A DNA stretch of 64,000 nt from Gammaproteobacteria bacterium (GCA_016125505.1 WGLP01000010.1:1-64000), one strand, 5' to 3'. Positions 1 to 8,521 are shown, counted from the stretch's first letter. Program-made: numbers and translations. Notes: generated by a model from the sequence alone, not told the origin.

Positions 1-248
1 AAACGGCTTTTGTTTAAACTTACCCGTAATACGAGATCTTGCGGGCGATGACTAATATAGGCTGGTCGAGCCATATCTAACGTATTGTTTATATTGGTGT
101 TTATGCCTTTATACTTTATTTAACATAATATACATTATGCGCATTTATATTATATGTGCCGTATAAGCAGATACCGTCGTTGCAGACCATTCCTACAGCA
201 TTATCTCTCCGAACTCATTCCTGTCATTTTTGCATCGATGTCCCGCAA

Positions 249-1244
249 TCAGTTCCTGCGGACTGAACGACTACGCATCATATTGGTAATCAGAAACTCA
301 CAATAAATAAAGTTTCTTATTATTCTTCTCAGAGAGAAGTTAATATCGATATAAATTTTACCTTGAGAATGCGCGAAGTAAGTTTTACCACCTTTTGTTG
401 ATACTTTACCTGGCCGCTCCTCAACATCGCAAAATTCATAATTTCCAATTGAACAACGACACCAGTGATTCCAGTAACATGTTTTACGTACATGATGCAT
501 CCAGAAATTACTGCTGCGCATATAGTGCCAGACTCTGACCAGATCCCAATTTTCCCAGTCAATCATTTCAAATGCTTCTTCATTGCTGAGATTATAAGCG
601 AATGCTGTTGGACTACCTGCAGGTTGTGGCTTTGTCTCCAATTTTCCTTCTCTATCAAGCTTGGCCAATGCATTCCTGACCAGTTTTACGCCAATCTTTT
701 CCACGGCCTTTACTTCTACATCATATAAACTTTGTCCTGGTTGAATGGGAAAAGCCTCCTGAGAAATCAGGCGGCCCGTATCAAGCTTGCTGTCGATTTG
801 AAACAGGCTACAACCTCCTTCGAGATCATAGTTCATTGCCATCCATAATAGCGGATGTCCGCCGCGATACTTAGGCAATAAGGATGGATGCAAATTTATC
901 GCACCAAATTTTGCGGATGCCATCATAGCATCTGAAAGCTTTCCTGCCTTACTTATAACAAGCAGATCAAGATTCATGGATTTTAAGCGGCAAGCAATTG
1001 AGTTCAAGTCTTCTGGCTTAACCTGTATGTCCAGTACTGCCCTTCTCATCCTCCCTTGAGGATTGAATAGTTTTTTCAGGAAACATTGAATGCATATCCA
1101 TTTATTAAATATTTTCCGAAATACATTACCCTTTGGACGGACATGTACTATTACCGTTGGCATAATATCCTGACCGTTCAGGAACGCATTAATGAACTGC
1201 GTCCCCGCCGTGGTAATCAACGCATAACGAACCATACCAATCAA
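249..1244 (-). CDS. Formyltransferase-fold protein (FMT/ArnA-N type)
   Basis: This is a folate-dependent formyltransferase family protein of 331 residues. The signature Asn-x-His followed by SLLPxYRGG lies at residues 117-128, with candidate catalytic Asn117 and His119. The second signature, LDTG, carries the expected Asp at 155. Together they give the Asn-His-Asp triad of methionyl-tRNA and sugar-nucleotide formyltransferases. The C-terminal half after about residue 210 is not recognisable as the tRNA-binding domain of Fmt, so the substrate is probably a sugar amine or another amine rather than initiator tRNA; that is inference. The N-terminal TTAGTQF segment replaces the usual Rossmann start. 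The gene and its surroundings are clearly richer in A/T than the rest of the window, which suggests acquired DNA. The downstream 248 bases to the window edge are AT-rich and I see no gene there. Confidence 0.75.
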   Translation of the reverse strand: MIGMVRYALITTAGTQFINAFLNGQDIMPTVIVHVRPKGNVFRKIFNKWICIQCFLKKLFNPQGRMRRAVLDIQVKPEDLNSIACRLKSMNLDLLVISKAGKLSDAMMASAKFGAINLHPSLLPKYRGGHPLLWMAMNYDLEGGCSLFQIDSKLDTGRLISQEAFPIQPGQSLYDVEVKAVEKIGVKLVRNALAKLDREGKLETKPQPAGSPTAFAYNLSNEEAFEMIDWENWDLVRVWHYMRSSNFWMHHVRKTCYWNHWCRCSIGNYEFCDVEERPGKVSTKGGKTYFAHSQGKIYIDINFSLRRIIRNFIYCEFLITNMMRSRSVRRN

Positions 1245-1295
1245 CCTTCGGTGAACAGGTTCACCGTTGCTAAAACTTTCAGATAGATTAATAAA

Positions 1296-1319
1296 GCTTT
1301 AAAAGTGCTTTTTTAAAGC
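1296..1319 (-). terminator. Stem-loop after the small Cys/His protein gene
   Basis: A perfect 9-bp inverted repeat (GCTTTAAAA / TTTTAAAGC) with a 6-nt loop lies just beyond the stop at 1347 on the minus strand. It is followed by a short T-rich stretch. It would fold on either strand, but its position suits termination of the 1347-1733 gene. The A/T-rich stem makes it a weak candidate. Confidence 0.4.
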
Positions 1320-1346
1320 CATTAAAAATCCAGGTAACCAGGTAAG

Positions 1347-1733
1347 TTAGACGCGATAACGTGGCGGTCTTTGCGGGGGAGGAAAACTGATGATGAAAGG
1401 AGGGTTTCGAAAATTCTGGTTCAGGACGTCAGAATAAATGCTTGGCGCTCTAAACGCATAATCAGGAACAACATAAACAAAGTTTTCACAATCACCTGAT
1501 GGGCATACGGAGTCACAAGAATCAGAACAACAGGAGCCTTGTGGATTTTTTTCGGTTTCTGTCTCATTGTCCGCAGATTGCATTCCATGATGATGAGAAA
1601 GCATTACATCGCCCTGCACTGCGTTTTCTTCCTTTGCGCTGGAAGTAAAATCCGTGCAAGTAGCGTATGACATACGCAAAGGCGAGAATATAATTAAAAA
1701 CACCAAAAATAGCTTAAATTTAGTTTTCTTCAT
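1347..1733 (-). CDS. Small secreted Cys/His-rich protein, probable metal binder
   Basis: A 128-residue protein opens with a clear signal peptide: a Lys-rich n-region, a hydrophobic stretch and cleavage near SYA-T at about residue 25. The mature part has a SHHHGM motif and a cluster of five cysteines in a CC-x3-C-x3-C-x4-C arrangement around residues 68-82. It ends in a proline/arginine-rich tail (PPPQRPPR). No catalytic domain is visible. Cys and His clusters of this kind in exported proteins next to copper genes usually mean metal binding, but this is inference. It resembles in layout, not in alignable sequence, the protein at 8522-8917 on the other side of the copper island. Base composition is AT-rich, like the neighbouring formyltransferase. 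Confidence 0.6.
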   Translation of the reverse strand: MKKTKFKLFLVFLIIFSPLRMSYATCTDFTSSAKEENAVQGDVMLSHHHGMQSADNETETEKNPQGSCCSDSCDSVCPSGDCENFVYVVPDYAFRAPSIYSDVLNQNFRNPPFIISFPPPQRPPRYRV

Positions 1734-1940
1734 TTTAATTAAGGTGACAAAAATAATAAAATGGGAAAATTTCCGGTGCTTGTTGAGGATTAATAATAAT
1801 TACTCTATAACGAATAGACGCTTTTTCACAGAAAATCCAGCAGGCTGAATGGGTGTTGCGAGTGTTGCCATTTAGCCTTGGGCCGGCGATAACCATGGCA
1901 GCCGAGGGGAAATTGGCAACCCTGAGCGTCAGAAGATAAT

Positions 1941-2288
1941 TTATTTGTCGCGATTAGTGTGAGATCTAAGCCCTCCGCCTACTGGCACCTTGCTGCAACA
2001 GGCGGGTGTGTGTCGCAGGTTATCTCGCATGTTTTGTTCGATAAATTCGCGCCAATTATCACGCCAACGTGTAAACAGACTTTTCTGCGTGTCGACACCA
2101 GCCTTCTGTAATCGTCCGCGTAGCATTGCCCAACCTGTTTGATTCACATCATAAGTGATGCGCAGGCGTTGTGGTGTCATCTGCTCTACCTTAACGACGC
2201 CTTTAATTTCACTCAAAACCTCGCCTATAGCTTGTGATGAATCAGCCGTGATCTTTAGTTTCACAACCATCTGATTGGCATTTGCCAT
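1941..2288 (-). CDS. HMA-like ferredoxin-fold protein lacking the CxxC motif
   Basis: A 115-residue cytosolic protein. Its first 70 residues read as a beta-alpha-beta-beta-alpha-beta pattern like heavy-metal-associated domains: KLKITAD strand, helix, VVKVEQM strand, LRITYDV strand, then helix to KAGV. The MxCxxC metal loop of true HMA domains is absent. A C-terminal segment instead holds an adjacent Cys-Cys pair (about residues 97-98) in PACCSK. It is the last gene of the minus-strand run that begins with the MerR regulator at 8188, so a role as a metallochaperone or a sensor accessory is plausible but unproven. Start at ATG 2288, with AGGAG-like bases just upstream (GATCTCCTG on the plus strand). 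Confidence 0.55.
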   Translation of the reverse strand: MANANQMVVKLKITADSSQAIGEVLSEIKGVVKVEQMTPQRLRITYDVNQTGWAMLRGRLQKAGVDTQKSLFTRWRDNWREFIEQNMRDNLRHTPACCSKVPVGGGLRSHTNRDK

Positions 2289-2432
2289 ACTAGATCTCCT
2301 GAAGAGTTACTTTCTTGCATAGGCAGCACCGACCTTACTGCATACAAGACATATGTTTTTGGCCCTGACAACTTATAGAGGTGCTGCGTTAGAAACAAAA
2401 AAACGAATCTACGCTTGAACTGGCGTTACATA

Positions 2433-3005
2433 TTACTGAATACCGTTGCGTTCACTCATGGCAATATAGACTGCGCCAAAAAATATATCTTCCATATGTA
2501 AATTCTGAAACACCTTTGTCATATCTTCCCAAGGGTGGCGCTTGGCGATTTCCTCATTGACACCAAAACCACTGGTAAGCCAGATTGCCAGTTTTACCAG
2601 TGGCTGCGGCCAATGTGGCAACTTCAGATCCAAGAGCACCATCCGTTTCCCAGGTTTTAGGACTTCGGCGGCATGGGTAATCACCACGTCAAATTTTGGC
2701 ACCAGGGTTATGGCAAACGCTGAAATAACGCCATCGACGTGGAGTGGAAATAAGTATGTAGCTGCATCATGTTCCACCAATTCGACGTTACGCCAGCCGT
2801 TCTTTTCGCAACGCTGCCGAGCAACCTCCAGCATTTCAGCAGTCAGGTCAATGCCAACAATTTTCCCACTTGGCCCTACCTTGTCTTGCAATAAGCTAAA
2901 ATTTAGCCCGGTACCACAGCCGACCTCGACTACAGTATCGCCAGCCTTTAAGTTCAATAATTTAATCGCCCGATTACGATATGCATATTCACGAAACCCT
3001 ATCAA
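2433..3005 (-). CDS. Class I SAM-dependent methyltransferase, start unresolved
   Basis: The protein carries the Rossmann methyltransferase motifs: motif I VEVGCGTG at about residues 26-33, the acidic end of strand beta2 at GIDLT, and DAATYLF as motif II. It resembles UbiE/Methyltransf_25 enzymes; the substrate is unknown. The listed start is a TTG with no ribosome binding site. The same frame stays open upstream to about 3089 and encodes a convincing family-like extension (YDFTANLYYLIGFREYAY spanning the TTG). It contains no ATG, GTG or TTG before the listed codon. The true start may therefore be a rare codon such as ATT at 3050, or may have been lost. It sits in the copper island downstream of the Met-rich protein, separated by a strong GC hairpin. 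Confidence 0.65.
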   Translation of the reverse strand: MIGFREYAYRNRAIKLLNLKAGDTVVEVGCGTGLNFSLLQDKVGPSGKIVGIDLTAEMLEVARQRCEKNGWRNVELVEHDAATYLFPLHVDGVISAFAITLVPKFDVVITHAAEVLKPGKRMVLLDLKLPHWPQPLVKLAIWLTSGFGVNEEIAKRHPWEDMTKVFQNLHMEDIFFGAVYIAMSERNGIQ

Positions 3006-3036
3006 GTAGTATAGATTTGCCGTGAAATCATAGAGC

Positions 3037-3065
3037 CCGGCCGGCGCAATCTTCGCGCCGGCCGG
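3037..3065 (-). terminator. Strong GC hairpin between Met-rich protein and methyltransferase genes
   Basis: A perfect 11-bp inverted repeat (CCGGCCGGCGC / GCGCCGGCCGG) with a 7-nt loop lies 20 bases beyond the stop of the Met-rich protein gene. No T-tract follows on the minus strand, so it looks more like an attenuating or mRNA-stabilising structure within the operon than a full intrinsic terminator. Confidence 0.5.
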
Positions 3066-3084
3066 TACCGTCTTTGACCTGGCA

Positions 3085-3453
3085 TTACTTCATCATATTG
3101 TGCATCTGCATGCGCATGGTGTTCAGTTGCTTAAGCTGGGCATCGTCCATCATCATGCCATTACCCATCATGGTTGACATGTTACCCATCATGCCGCTCA
3201 TACTGCGCATACGTTCAGCCATTTGTTTTTGCATCTCCGGGGTCATGTTGCCCTGCTCCAGTTGACCGGCCATGGATTGCATATAACCGCCCATATCGTG
3301 CAGCGTACCCGACATTTGCGCCATACCAGCGTTATTATTGCCGCCCATACCGCCCATGCCTCCACCCATCTGGGCTAACACCGGCAACCCTACAGCCAAA
3401 CCAAAAACCAAAATGCCTGTCCGAATATCATTCAAGATGCGATAGTTTTTCAT
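3085..3453 (-). CDS. Secreted methionine-rich protein, candidate copper binder
   Basis: A 122-residue protein with a signal peptide ending near VLA-Q (residue 27). Twenty-seven of its residues are methionine, many in MxxM and MM pairs, with a Gly/Asn-rich stretch first and a helical Met/Gln-rich second half. Periplasmic methionine-rich segments bind Cu(I) in CusB, CopC-like and PcoE-like proteins, so a copper buffer is the likely role. It belongs to no family I can name. A TCTCCT ribosome-binding complement lies just upstream of the ATG at 3453. It is read in the same direction as the cytochrome c at 3503-3850, with a 49-bp gap, and is therefore probably co-transcribed with the copA operon. 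Confidence 0.65.
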   Translation of the reverse strand: MKNYRILNDIRTGILVFGLAVGLPVLAQMGGGMGGMGGNNNAGMAQMSGTLHDMGGYMQSMAGQLEQGNMTPEMQKQMAERMRSMSGMMGNMSTMMGNGMMMDDAQLKQLNTMRMQMHNMMK

Positions 3454-3502
3454 GTTATTTTCTCCTAAATAGTAAGTCGATAATGGGTTTGCACGAACGC
3501 TT

Positions 3503-3850
3503 TCATTTCGAAAAAGCAGCGCGCATATACGAAATAATCTCCATCAGTTCATTGTCCGCTAACCTTGCATTGCCCCCTTTCGGCGGCATCGCGATAGCCG
3601 CCCCCGGTTTCTGAATACCCTGTTTCACCAGTGTCAATATTTCTTTATCACTGTGTTTGGTCCAGGTCGGACTGCCCGCAAGATCCTGGACACCCGGCAT
3701 GGCGCCGCCGCCATCAGCCGCATGGCAGACTGCGCAATTCTGCAAAAACAACTTCTCACCTGGAGATTGCGCATGCAGCGATGTTGAGGCAAGCAGCATC
3801 AGCCCCATAATCAGCATCCGGCTATTTGTCACACTGTGCATGTTATGCAT
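3503..3850 (-). CDS. Periplasmic class I cytochrome c, cytochrome c5-like
   Basis: A 115-residue monoheme cytochrome c with an N-terminal signal peptide (cleavage near LHA-Q, residue 27). The heme-binding CAVCH sits at residues 39-43 (Cys39, Cys42, His43), and the distal ligand is probably Met88 in MPPKGG, a layout typical of cytochrome c5 and the short c-type cytochromes of Gammaproteobacteria. The YVTN propeller upstream ends only 25 bp away, so the two are probably co-transcribed. Its place between a copper-island propeller and a Met-rich protein suggests electron transfer linked to periplasmic copper chemistry; that link is inference. The ATG at 3850 has CAGGAT about ten bases upstream. 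Confidence 0.85.
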   Translation of the reverse strand: MHNMHSVTNSRMLIMGLMLLASTSLHAQSPGEKLFLQNCAVCHAADGGGAMPGVQDLAGSPTWTKHSDKEILTLVKQGIQKPGAAIAMPPKGGNARLADNELMEIISYMRAAFSK

Positions 3851-3875
3851 TTGGTTTTATCCTGTTTCGACAACC

Positions 3876-4865
3876 TTATCCCTTCACGATCGCCATCTGA
3901 TGCCCTTCACCGGCCGGTAATTGGATCGTATCGACCACATTTATCGATTTCTGATCGATCACCCAGATCACCGGTTTCTTGCTGCTGGAGACATAGACCT
4001 TGCCGGTGCCGGTGATCGTATTCAGGTGATAGGGTGCCGGGCTGAGCGCAAGAACACGTTGTTTGCCGGTCTTGATATCCATGGCCACAAATTTCTCATC
4101 CTTTTTACTGGTGACGAACAGGGTGTTGCCGTCATCGCTGAGGTCCAGGCCATGCACCCCGGCACCGATCTTGTAGGTTTTGATAACCTTGCCGGTTTTC
4201 ACAGCAACTTCTGAGACAGTACCTGGCACCGTATTCGCCACGTATAGGATTTCTTCATCAGGCGAGAACACCAGATGCTCAGGGGTGGGGCCGGATTCCA
4301 GCGTGCGCGTTACCTTCCAGTTGGCCAGGTCTACCTGCACGATATTGTTCGAGCCGGTGTTGCTGACATAGGCGGTTTTCCCGTCTTTGGTAATCACGGT
4401 GTAGTTGGGTACGTTACCCGTCTTTATGGTGTGCACCACCTTGTTGCCGAGCATGTCGACAACGCTGATGTTGCCGCGCAAGGCATGCGTGGCAATCACA
4501 TAGCGGCCATCCGGCGTGATCGCCAGATGATGGGTCCAGCCGACAACCGGAATCGTTGCCATCACGTGGCCATGCACCGGATGGATCAGAAACAGCTTGC
4601 TATTGGGGGTATCTTTCGCGTCATCTGGCTTGAGCTTGCGTTCGTTCAAGCTGCCCGCTATCAAGTACTCCCCATCGGGCGTTGCCACCAGGCCGTGTGC
4701 GTTCTCCACCTCGGGGTAGGAGGCGGTGATTTTGTCTGTGGCGGCATCAACGGCGATCACCTGATTACCCGTGCCTAAGGGAATATAGACAGTCGGGGCG
4801 GCACTCACCGTCGAAGCGGCGATACTGCTCCAGAACAAAAACAAGAATGATAGGTACGCTTTCAT
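3876..4865 (-). CDS. Secreted YVTN/YncE-type beta-propeller protein
   Basis: A 329-residue protein with a signal peptide (cleavage near VSA-A, residue 23) followed by about seven repeating blades. They contain recurrent motifs such as TPDGEYLIAG, TPDGRYVIAT, TKDGKTAYVSN, SPDEEILYVAN and SDDGNTLFVTS. This is the YVTN/cytochrome-D1-like propeller architecture. No heme-binding motif is present, so it is not a nitrite reductase subunit. The histidine pairs in the blades (WTHHLAI) could bind metal. Proteins of this type often accompany periplasmic cytochromes, and here the cytochrome c gene follows at 25 bp. The specific function is unknown. A CCTCCG ribosome-binding complement precedes the ATG at 4865. 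Confidence 0.8.
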   Translation of the reverse strand: MKAYLSFLFLFWSSIAASTVSAAPTVYIPLGTGNQVIAVDAATDKITASYPEVENAHGLVATPDGEYLIAGSLNERKLKPDDAKDTPNSKLFLIHPVHGHVMATIPVVGWTHHLAITPDGRYVIATHALRGNISVVDMLGNKVVHTIKTGNVPNYTVITKDGKTAYVSNTGSNNIVQVDLANWKVTRTLESGPTPEHLVFSPDEEILYVANTVPGTVSEVAVKTGKVIKTYKIGAGVHGLDLSDDGNTLFVTSKKDEKFVAMDIKTGKQRVLALSPAPYHLNTITGTGKVYVSSSKKPVIWVIDQKSINVVDTIQLPAGEGHQMAIVKG

Positions 4866-4952
4866 GATAACCTCCGTTTTTTGTTATGCATTGGTTATGC
4901 CGACATCACTCACGCATCTGAAGAACGAACATCGATGCCATTGGCGTCTGTA

Positions 4953-5192
4953 CTATTGAAGTAATTGTTTCTTACGCTGCTCAAATTCACTTTCATCGAT
5001 CTCACCACGGGCGAAACGCTGTTTGAGGATCTCCATCGCCTCATCCGTGGAAGGATTTCTGGCTTTTAAACTGAAGAGATCCTTCAATACATACACCACT
5101 ACCACTAACAAGACCAGCCAGAAGATCCACATCAGGACACCGCCACCGAAGAACATACCACCTGAAAACATGCTATCTGTATGACCGTACAT
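4953..5192 (-). CDS. Small SHOCT-domain membrane protein
   Basis: A 79-residue protein with one transmembrane helix (residues about 15-36, Gly-rich then LVLLVVVVYVL). It ends in a SHOCT domain with the usual pattern of a short helix, GEID, then a second helix (ILKQRFARGEIDESEFEQRK). SHOCT proteins are thought to mediate oligomerisation or interaction. Small membrane SHOCT proteins are commonly found next to copper P-type ATPase genes, as here, where copA begins 26 bp upstream in transcription. The CACCTCCAG complement upstream of 5192 gives a good ribosome binding site. Likely part of the copper export operon; its exact role is unknown. Confidence 0.8.
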   Translation of the reverse strand: MYGHTDSMFSGGMFFGGGVLMWIFWLVLLVVVVYVLKDLFSLKARNPSTDEAMEILKQRFARGEIDESEFEQRKKQLLQ

Positions 5193-5217
5193 AATTCACC
5201 TCCAGAAGTTTTCACTT

Positions 5218-7704
5218 TCACAATTTAACCCTGCGCAAACGCAGTGCATTGCTGATTACCGACACCGAGCTGAGGCTCATCGCCGCTGCGGCGATCATTG
5301 GTGACAGCAACAAGCCGAAAAATGGATACAAGACGCCGGCCGCGATCGGTACGCCCAGCGAGTTATAGATAAACGCGAAAAATAAATTCTGACGGATGTT
5401 GCGCATGGTGGCGCGACTCAAGCGGCGTGCGCGCACGATACCGCGCAGGTCACCCTTGACCAAGGTCACGCCAGCGCTCTCCATGGCCACATCCGTACCG
5501 GTCCCCATAGCGATACCCACATGGGCCTGCGCCAGGGCTGGCGCATCGTTGATGCCGTCTCCCGCCATGGCCACGATGCGCCCCTGTTGTTGTAGTTGCT
5601 TTACGATCGCCGCCTTCTGGTCTGGCAGGACTTCCGCCTGTACTTGATCGATTTGCAATTTACTCGCGACGGCTTGCGCAGTCTTCTGATTGTCGCCGGT
5701 CAGCATGACAACCTCTACGCCTTCGCCATGCAGGTCGGCAATCGCCTGCCGGCTCGTTGCCTTGATCGGATCGGCCACGCCGAGCAAACCCGCCAATTGG
5801 TTATCGATGGCCAGAAACATGACCGTCTGCCCGTCAGCGCGTAATTCATCGGCACGTGCCTGGGCTGTGCCTGCGTCGACATGCAAACTCTCGAGTAATT
5901 TTGCATTACCCAGTGCGATGCTCTGATGCTGGATCTTGCCGATCACACCTTTACCCGTCACGGATTCAAATTCATTGGATGCGAGCAGTTCGATCTTGCG
6001 TGCATTTGCTTCGGTCACAATGGCTTGTCCCAAGGGGTGCTCGCTGTGACGTTCCAGACTGGCCGCGTATTGCAGCGCGATACTTTCGGTAAAACCGGAA
6101 TACGGTTCGAGCGTCACCAGCTTGGGTTTACCCTCGGTCAGGGTGCCGGTCTTGTCTACCACCAGGGTATTGATCTTTTCCATGACCTCCAGTGCCTCGG
6201 CATTTTTGATCAAGACGCCGGCGGTAGCGCCGCGGCCGGTACCTACCATAATAGAAATCGGTGTCGCCAGTCCCAGGGCGCAGGGACAGGCGATGATCAA
6301 TACCGCCACCGCGTTCACGATTGCGTGCGCCAACGCGGGTTGTGGACCCCAGCCAAACCAGATCACAAACGTGATCACGGCGGTGATCACCACTGTCGGC
6401 ACGAAATAACCGGAGACCACGTCGGCCAGTTTTTGGATCGGTGCACGCGAGCGCTGCGCCTCGGCGACCATGTTGACGATCTGCGCCAACAAGGTTTCCG
6501 CGCCGACTCGTTCAGCCTGCATCAACAAACTGCCGGTACCATTGACGGTGGCGCCGATCAGTTTTGCACCGGCGCCCTTCTCCACCGGAATCGGCTCGCC
6601 AGTAACCATCGCTTCATCCACATGGCTACGACCTTCGAGCACAACCCCATCGACCGGCACTTTCTCACCCGGGCGGACCCGCAATTGATCGCCCGGTTGC
6701 ACTTGATCCAATGGCACATCGCGTTCGCTGCCGTCGGGGTTGACCCGGCGCGCCGTTTTCGGTGCCAGACCGAGCAGCAATTTGATGGCAGCGTTGGTGC
6801 GCGAGCGTGCGCGCAGTTCCAACACCTGGCCCAACAGCACCAGCGCAGTGATCACGGCCGCAGCCTCGAAATACACCGGTACCGTGCCGTCTGCGTGGCG
6901 CATGATCGGTGGAAAGATTGCCGGGAACAGCAGCGCCACCATGCTGTAAAGCCAGGCCACCGCCACGCCCAGTCCAATCAGGGTGAACATATTGAGGTTC
7001 CAGGTGCGCACACTTTGCCAGCCACGCACGAAGAACGGCCAGCCACCCCACAACACCACCGGCGTAGCCAGGATGCATTCGATCCATTGCACCGTCTGCA
7101 TGGACAGTGTCGACAGTAACGTCGCGGGTGCCAGATCGGCCAACATTGCCAGCACAAATACCGGTAACGCCAACACGGTGCTCACCCAGAAGCGCCGCGT
7201 CATGTCCTTCAGTTCCGGGTTTTCTGCAACCTCCGCGCTGACGGTGCGCGGTTCCAGGGCCATGCCGCACTTGAGACAACTGCCAGGATGATCCTGCACT
7301 ACCTCCGGATGCATGGGACACACATATTCGGTGCGCGTGCCCGGCGCCGTCAGCCTCTCGGGCTCCAGCGCCATGCCGCATTTCGGGCAACTGCCTGGTC
7401 CCTGCTGGCGCACCTCGGGATGCATCGGGCAGGTGTAGGTGGTTTCGATGTCGATGGCACAGGTCGGGCTAGACATCGACTGCGCCTTCGCCTGTTCCTG
7501 TAGAGAGGTATCGCCCACGTAGGCAGTCGGATCCGCATTAAACTGATGCTGGCAATGTTCGCTGCAGAAATAATACGTGTGGCCCGCATACTGCTCGCTG
7601 GCAGCCGCCGCCGCAGTATTCACCTGCATGCCACACACCGGGTCGATTTGCATGTCAGGGACAGTTGTGTTGTTTGGCATGGTCGTTGCTGTCATTGTCA
7701 TCAC
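5218..7704 (-). CDS. copA: Copper-exporting P1B-type ATPase with YHS and two HMBD modules
   Basis: An 828-residue P-type ATPase expected to pump Cu(I) out of the cytosol across the inner membrane. The N-terminus carries a YHS metal-binding domain (about residues 18-63, DPVCGM and YFCSEHC). Two tandem HMBD modules follow (YTCPMHPE at 90 and YVCPMHPE at 127, each ending in [10 protein letters not shown]), instead of the CxxC HMA domains of classical CopA. Core motifs are complete: TGE at 368-370, the transmembrane CPC at 473-475, the phosphorylated Asp517 in DKTGT, HP in the nucleotide domain, GDGINDAP, and MSLSS in the last helices. It is second in an operon after the MerR gene (31-bp gap). 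The YHS/HMBD form may handle copper delivered by different chaperones than the HMA form. Confidence 0.93.
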   Translation of the reverse strand: MMTMTATTMPNNTTVPDMQIDPVCGMQVNTAAAAASEQYAGHTYYFCSEHCQHQFNADPTAYVGDTSLQEQAKAQSMSSPTCAIDIETTYTCPMHPEVRQQGPGSCPKCGMALEPERLTAPGTRTEYVCPMHPEVVQDHPGSCLKCGMALEPRTVSAEVAENPELKDMTRRFWVSTVLALPVFVLAMLADLAPATLLSTLSMQTVQWIECILATPVVLWGGWPFFVRGWQSVRTWNLNMFTLIGLGVAVAWLYSMVALLFPAIFPPIMRHADGTVPVYFEAAAVITALVLLGQVLELRARSRTNAAIKLLLGLAPKTARRVNPDGSERDVPLDQVQPGDQLRVRPGEKVPVDGVVLEGRSHVDEAMVTGEPIPVEKGAGAKLIGATVNGTGSLLMQAERVGAETLLAQIVNMVAEAQRSRAPIQKLADVVSGYFVPTVVITAVITFVIWFGWGPQPALAHAIVNAVAVLIIACPCALGLATPISIMVGTGRGATAGVLIKNAEALEVMEKINTLVVDKTGTLTEGKPKLVTLEPYSGFTESIALQYAASLERHSEHPLGQAIVTEANARKIELLASNEFESVTGKGVIGKIQHQSIALGNAKLLESLHVDAGTAQARADELRADGQTVMFLAIDNQLAGLLGVADPIKATSRQAIADLHGEGVEVVMLTGDNQKTAQAVASKLQIDQVQAEVLPDQKAAIVKQLQQQGRIVAMAGDGINDAPALAQAHVGIAMGTGTDVAMESAGVTLVKGDLRGIVRARRLSRATMRNIRQNLFFAFIYNSLGVPIAAGVLYPFFGLLLSPMIAAAAMSLSSVSVISNALRLRRVKL

Positions 7705-7735
7705 CCATGGTTAGCACGATTTGATATTGAATCGT

Positions 7736-8188
7736 TCACTCGTTTCTTTCTCTCACGATGGCATCCGCGTCTTGCGTAAATGACTCAATGAGCACGCAGA
7801 CTGAATGCCCGTCGGGAATGCCGTCCGGCATGTGTTGCCATTGTTTAACCGCTTCCTCCATGCGCGCCTGTAAGGCAAGCATGTCATCCAGCCGCTGTCG
7901 GTGCTCCTCAATGCGGTTCTCGATAATCTGTCGAACCAAAGGACAGGGTGACTTGCCATCGCTGGAATGAGAGAGAATGTCTTTAATCTCCCTTAGGGTA
8001 TAGCCCAGGCTTTTGGCTTTTCTAATGAAAATTACTTTTGCCACATCTGCGGAATCATACTGCTTATAACCATTCTTCCGATTTTTATGTGGTTTTAATA
8101 ACCCAATTTTCGAGTAATACCTGACGACATCAGGCACGACATTGGCCCTCGCTGCCAATTCACTTACTGTCATGGTTTTTCCGATCAT
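7736..8188 (-). CDS. MerR-family metal-responsive regulator
   Basis: A 150-residue MerR regulator. The N-terminal winged helix (MTVSELAARANVVPDVVRYY) is followed by a long dimerisation helix. Candidate metal ligands are Cys82 in the SPCPLV segment at the start of the coiled coil and a Cys in the C-terminal HSVCVLIESF loop. This is the ZntR/CueR-like layout, but the family's usual CC or CxxxxxxC loop is replaced by MPDGIPDGH. Copper as effector is inferred from the adjacent copA. It is the first gene of the island and is probably autoregulated through the promoter at 8239-8270. The start could also be the internal ATG at 8173, which gives MTVSELA, a common family start. Confidence 0.85.
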   Translation of the reverse strand: MIGKTMTVSELAARANVVPDVVRYYSKIGLLKPHKNRKNGYKQYDSADVAKVIFIRKAKSLGYTLREIKDILSHSSDGKSPCPLVRQIIENRIEEHRQRLDDMLALQARMEEAVKQWQHMPDGIPDGHSVCVLIESFTQDADAIVRERNE

Positions 8189-8238
8189 CGGCTTGCCTGA
8201 CTTTGCGGTAATACAACCTGGAAGTAACTTTCACCTTG

Positions 8239-8270
8239 AGTGTAGAACATGCGTGTAACACACAGGTCAA
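8239..8270 (-). promoter_or_regulatory. MerR-type promoter with 20-bp spacer
   Basis: On the minus strand a TTGACC -35 element (8265-8270) and a TACACT -10 element (8239-8244) are separated by exactly 20 bp. That over-long spacing is typical of promoters activated by MerR regulators through DNA untwisting. The spacer holds an imperfect dyad, GTGTGT-T-ACACGC (5 of 6 positions matching), placed for MerR binding. It lies about 50 bp upstream of the merR start and would drive merR and copA together. The rest of the 333-bp stretch from 8189 to 8521 shows no gene. Confidence 0.65.
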
Positions 8271-8521
8271 GCACTACGGTGGCTTTTGTGCACATGAACT
8301 CCTCGCACAGCCTCAATAAGGGCAGTACCAGGATCATTATCGAAGATGCATACACGTGTATCTCCTATCTTCGTCCCGGGTAGATTGCATACCCATGCGT
8401 TTCTTGTGAGTTAATGACCCGGGGTGTGAATCGTGTGCATCTAAAGTACAAGCATCCGATTGCATTTACCGACAGGTCATGTCATTCGAACTGATGAGAA
8501 CACCAGTTTCTAGGACAAAAG

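Noticed and set aside
1864..1920. Inverted repeat GTTGCCA / TGGCAAC flanking a short G/C-rich stretch
   Set aside because: Only 7-bp arms 43 bp apart in an intergenic space; no target duplication or transposase to support a mobile element.
5926..7119. 397-codon open frame on the plus strand
   Set aside because: Antisense to copA; the product is rich in His/Arg/Gln and matches no family.
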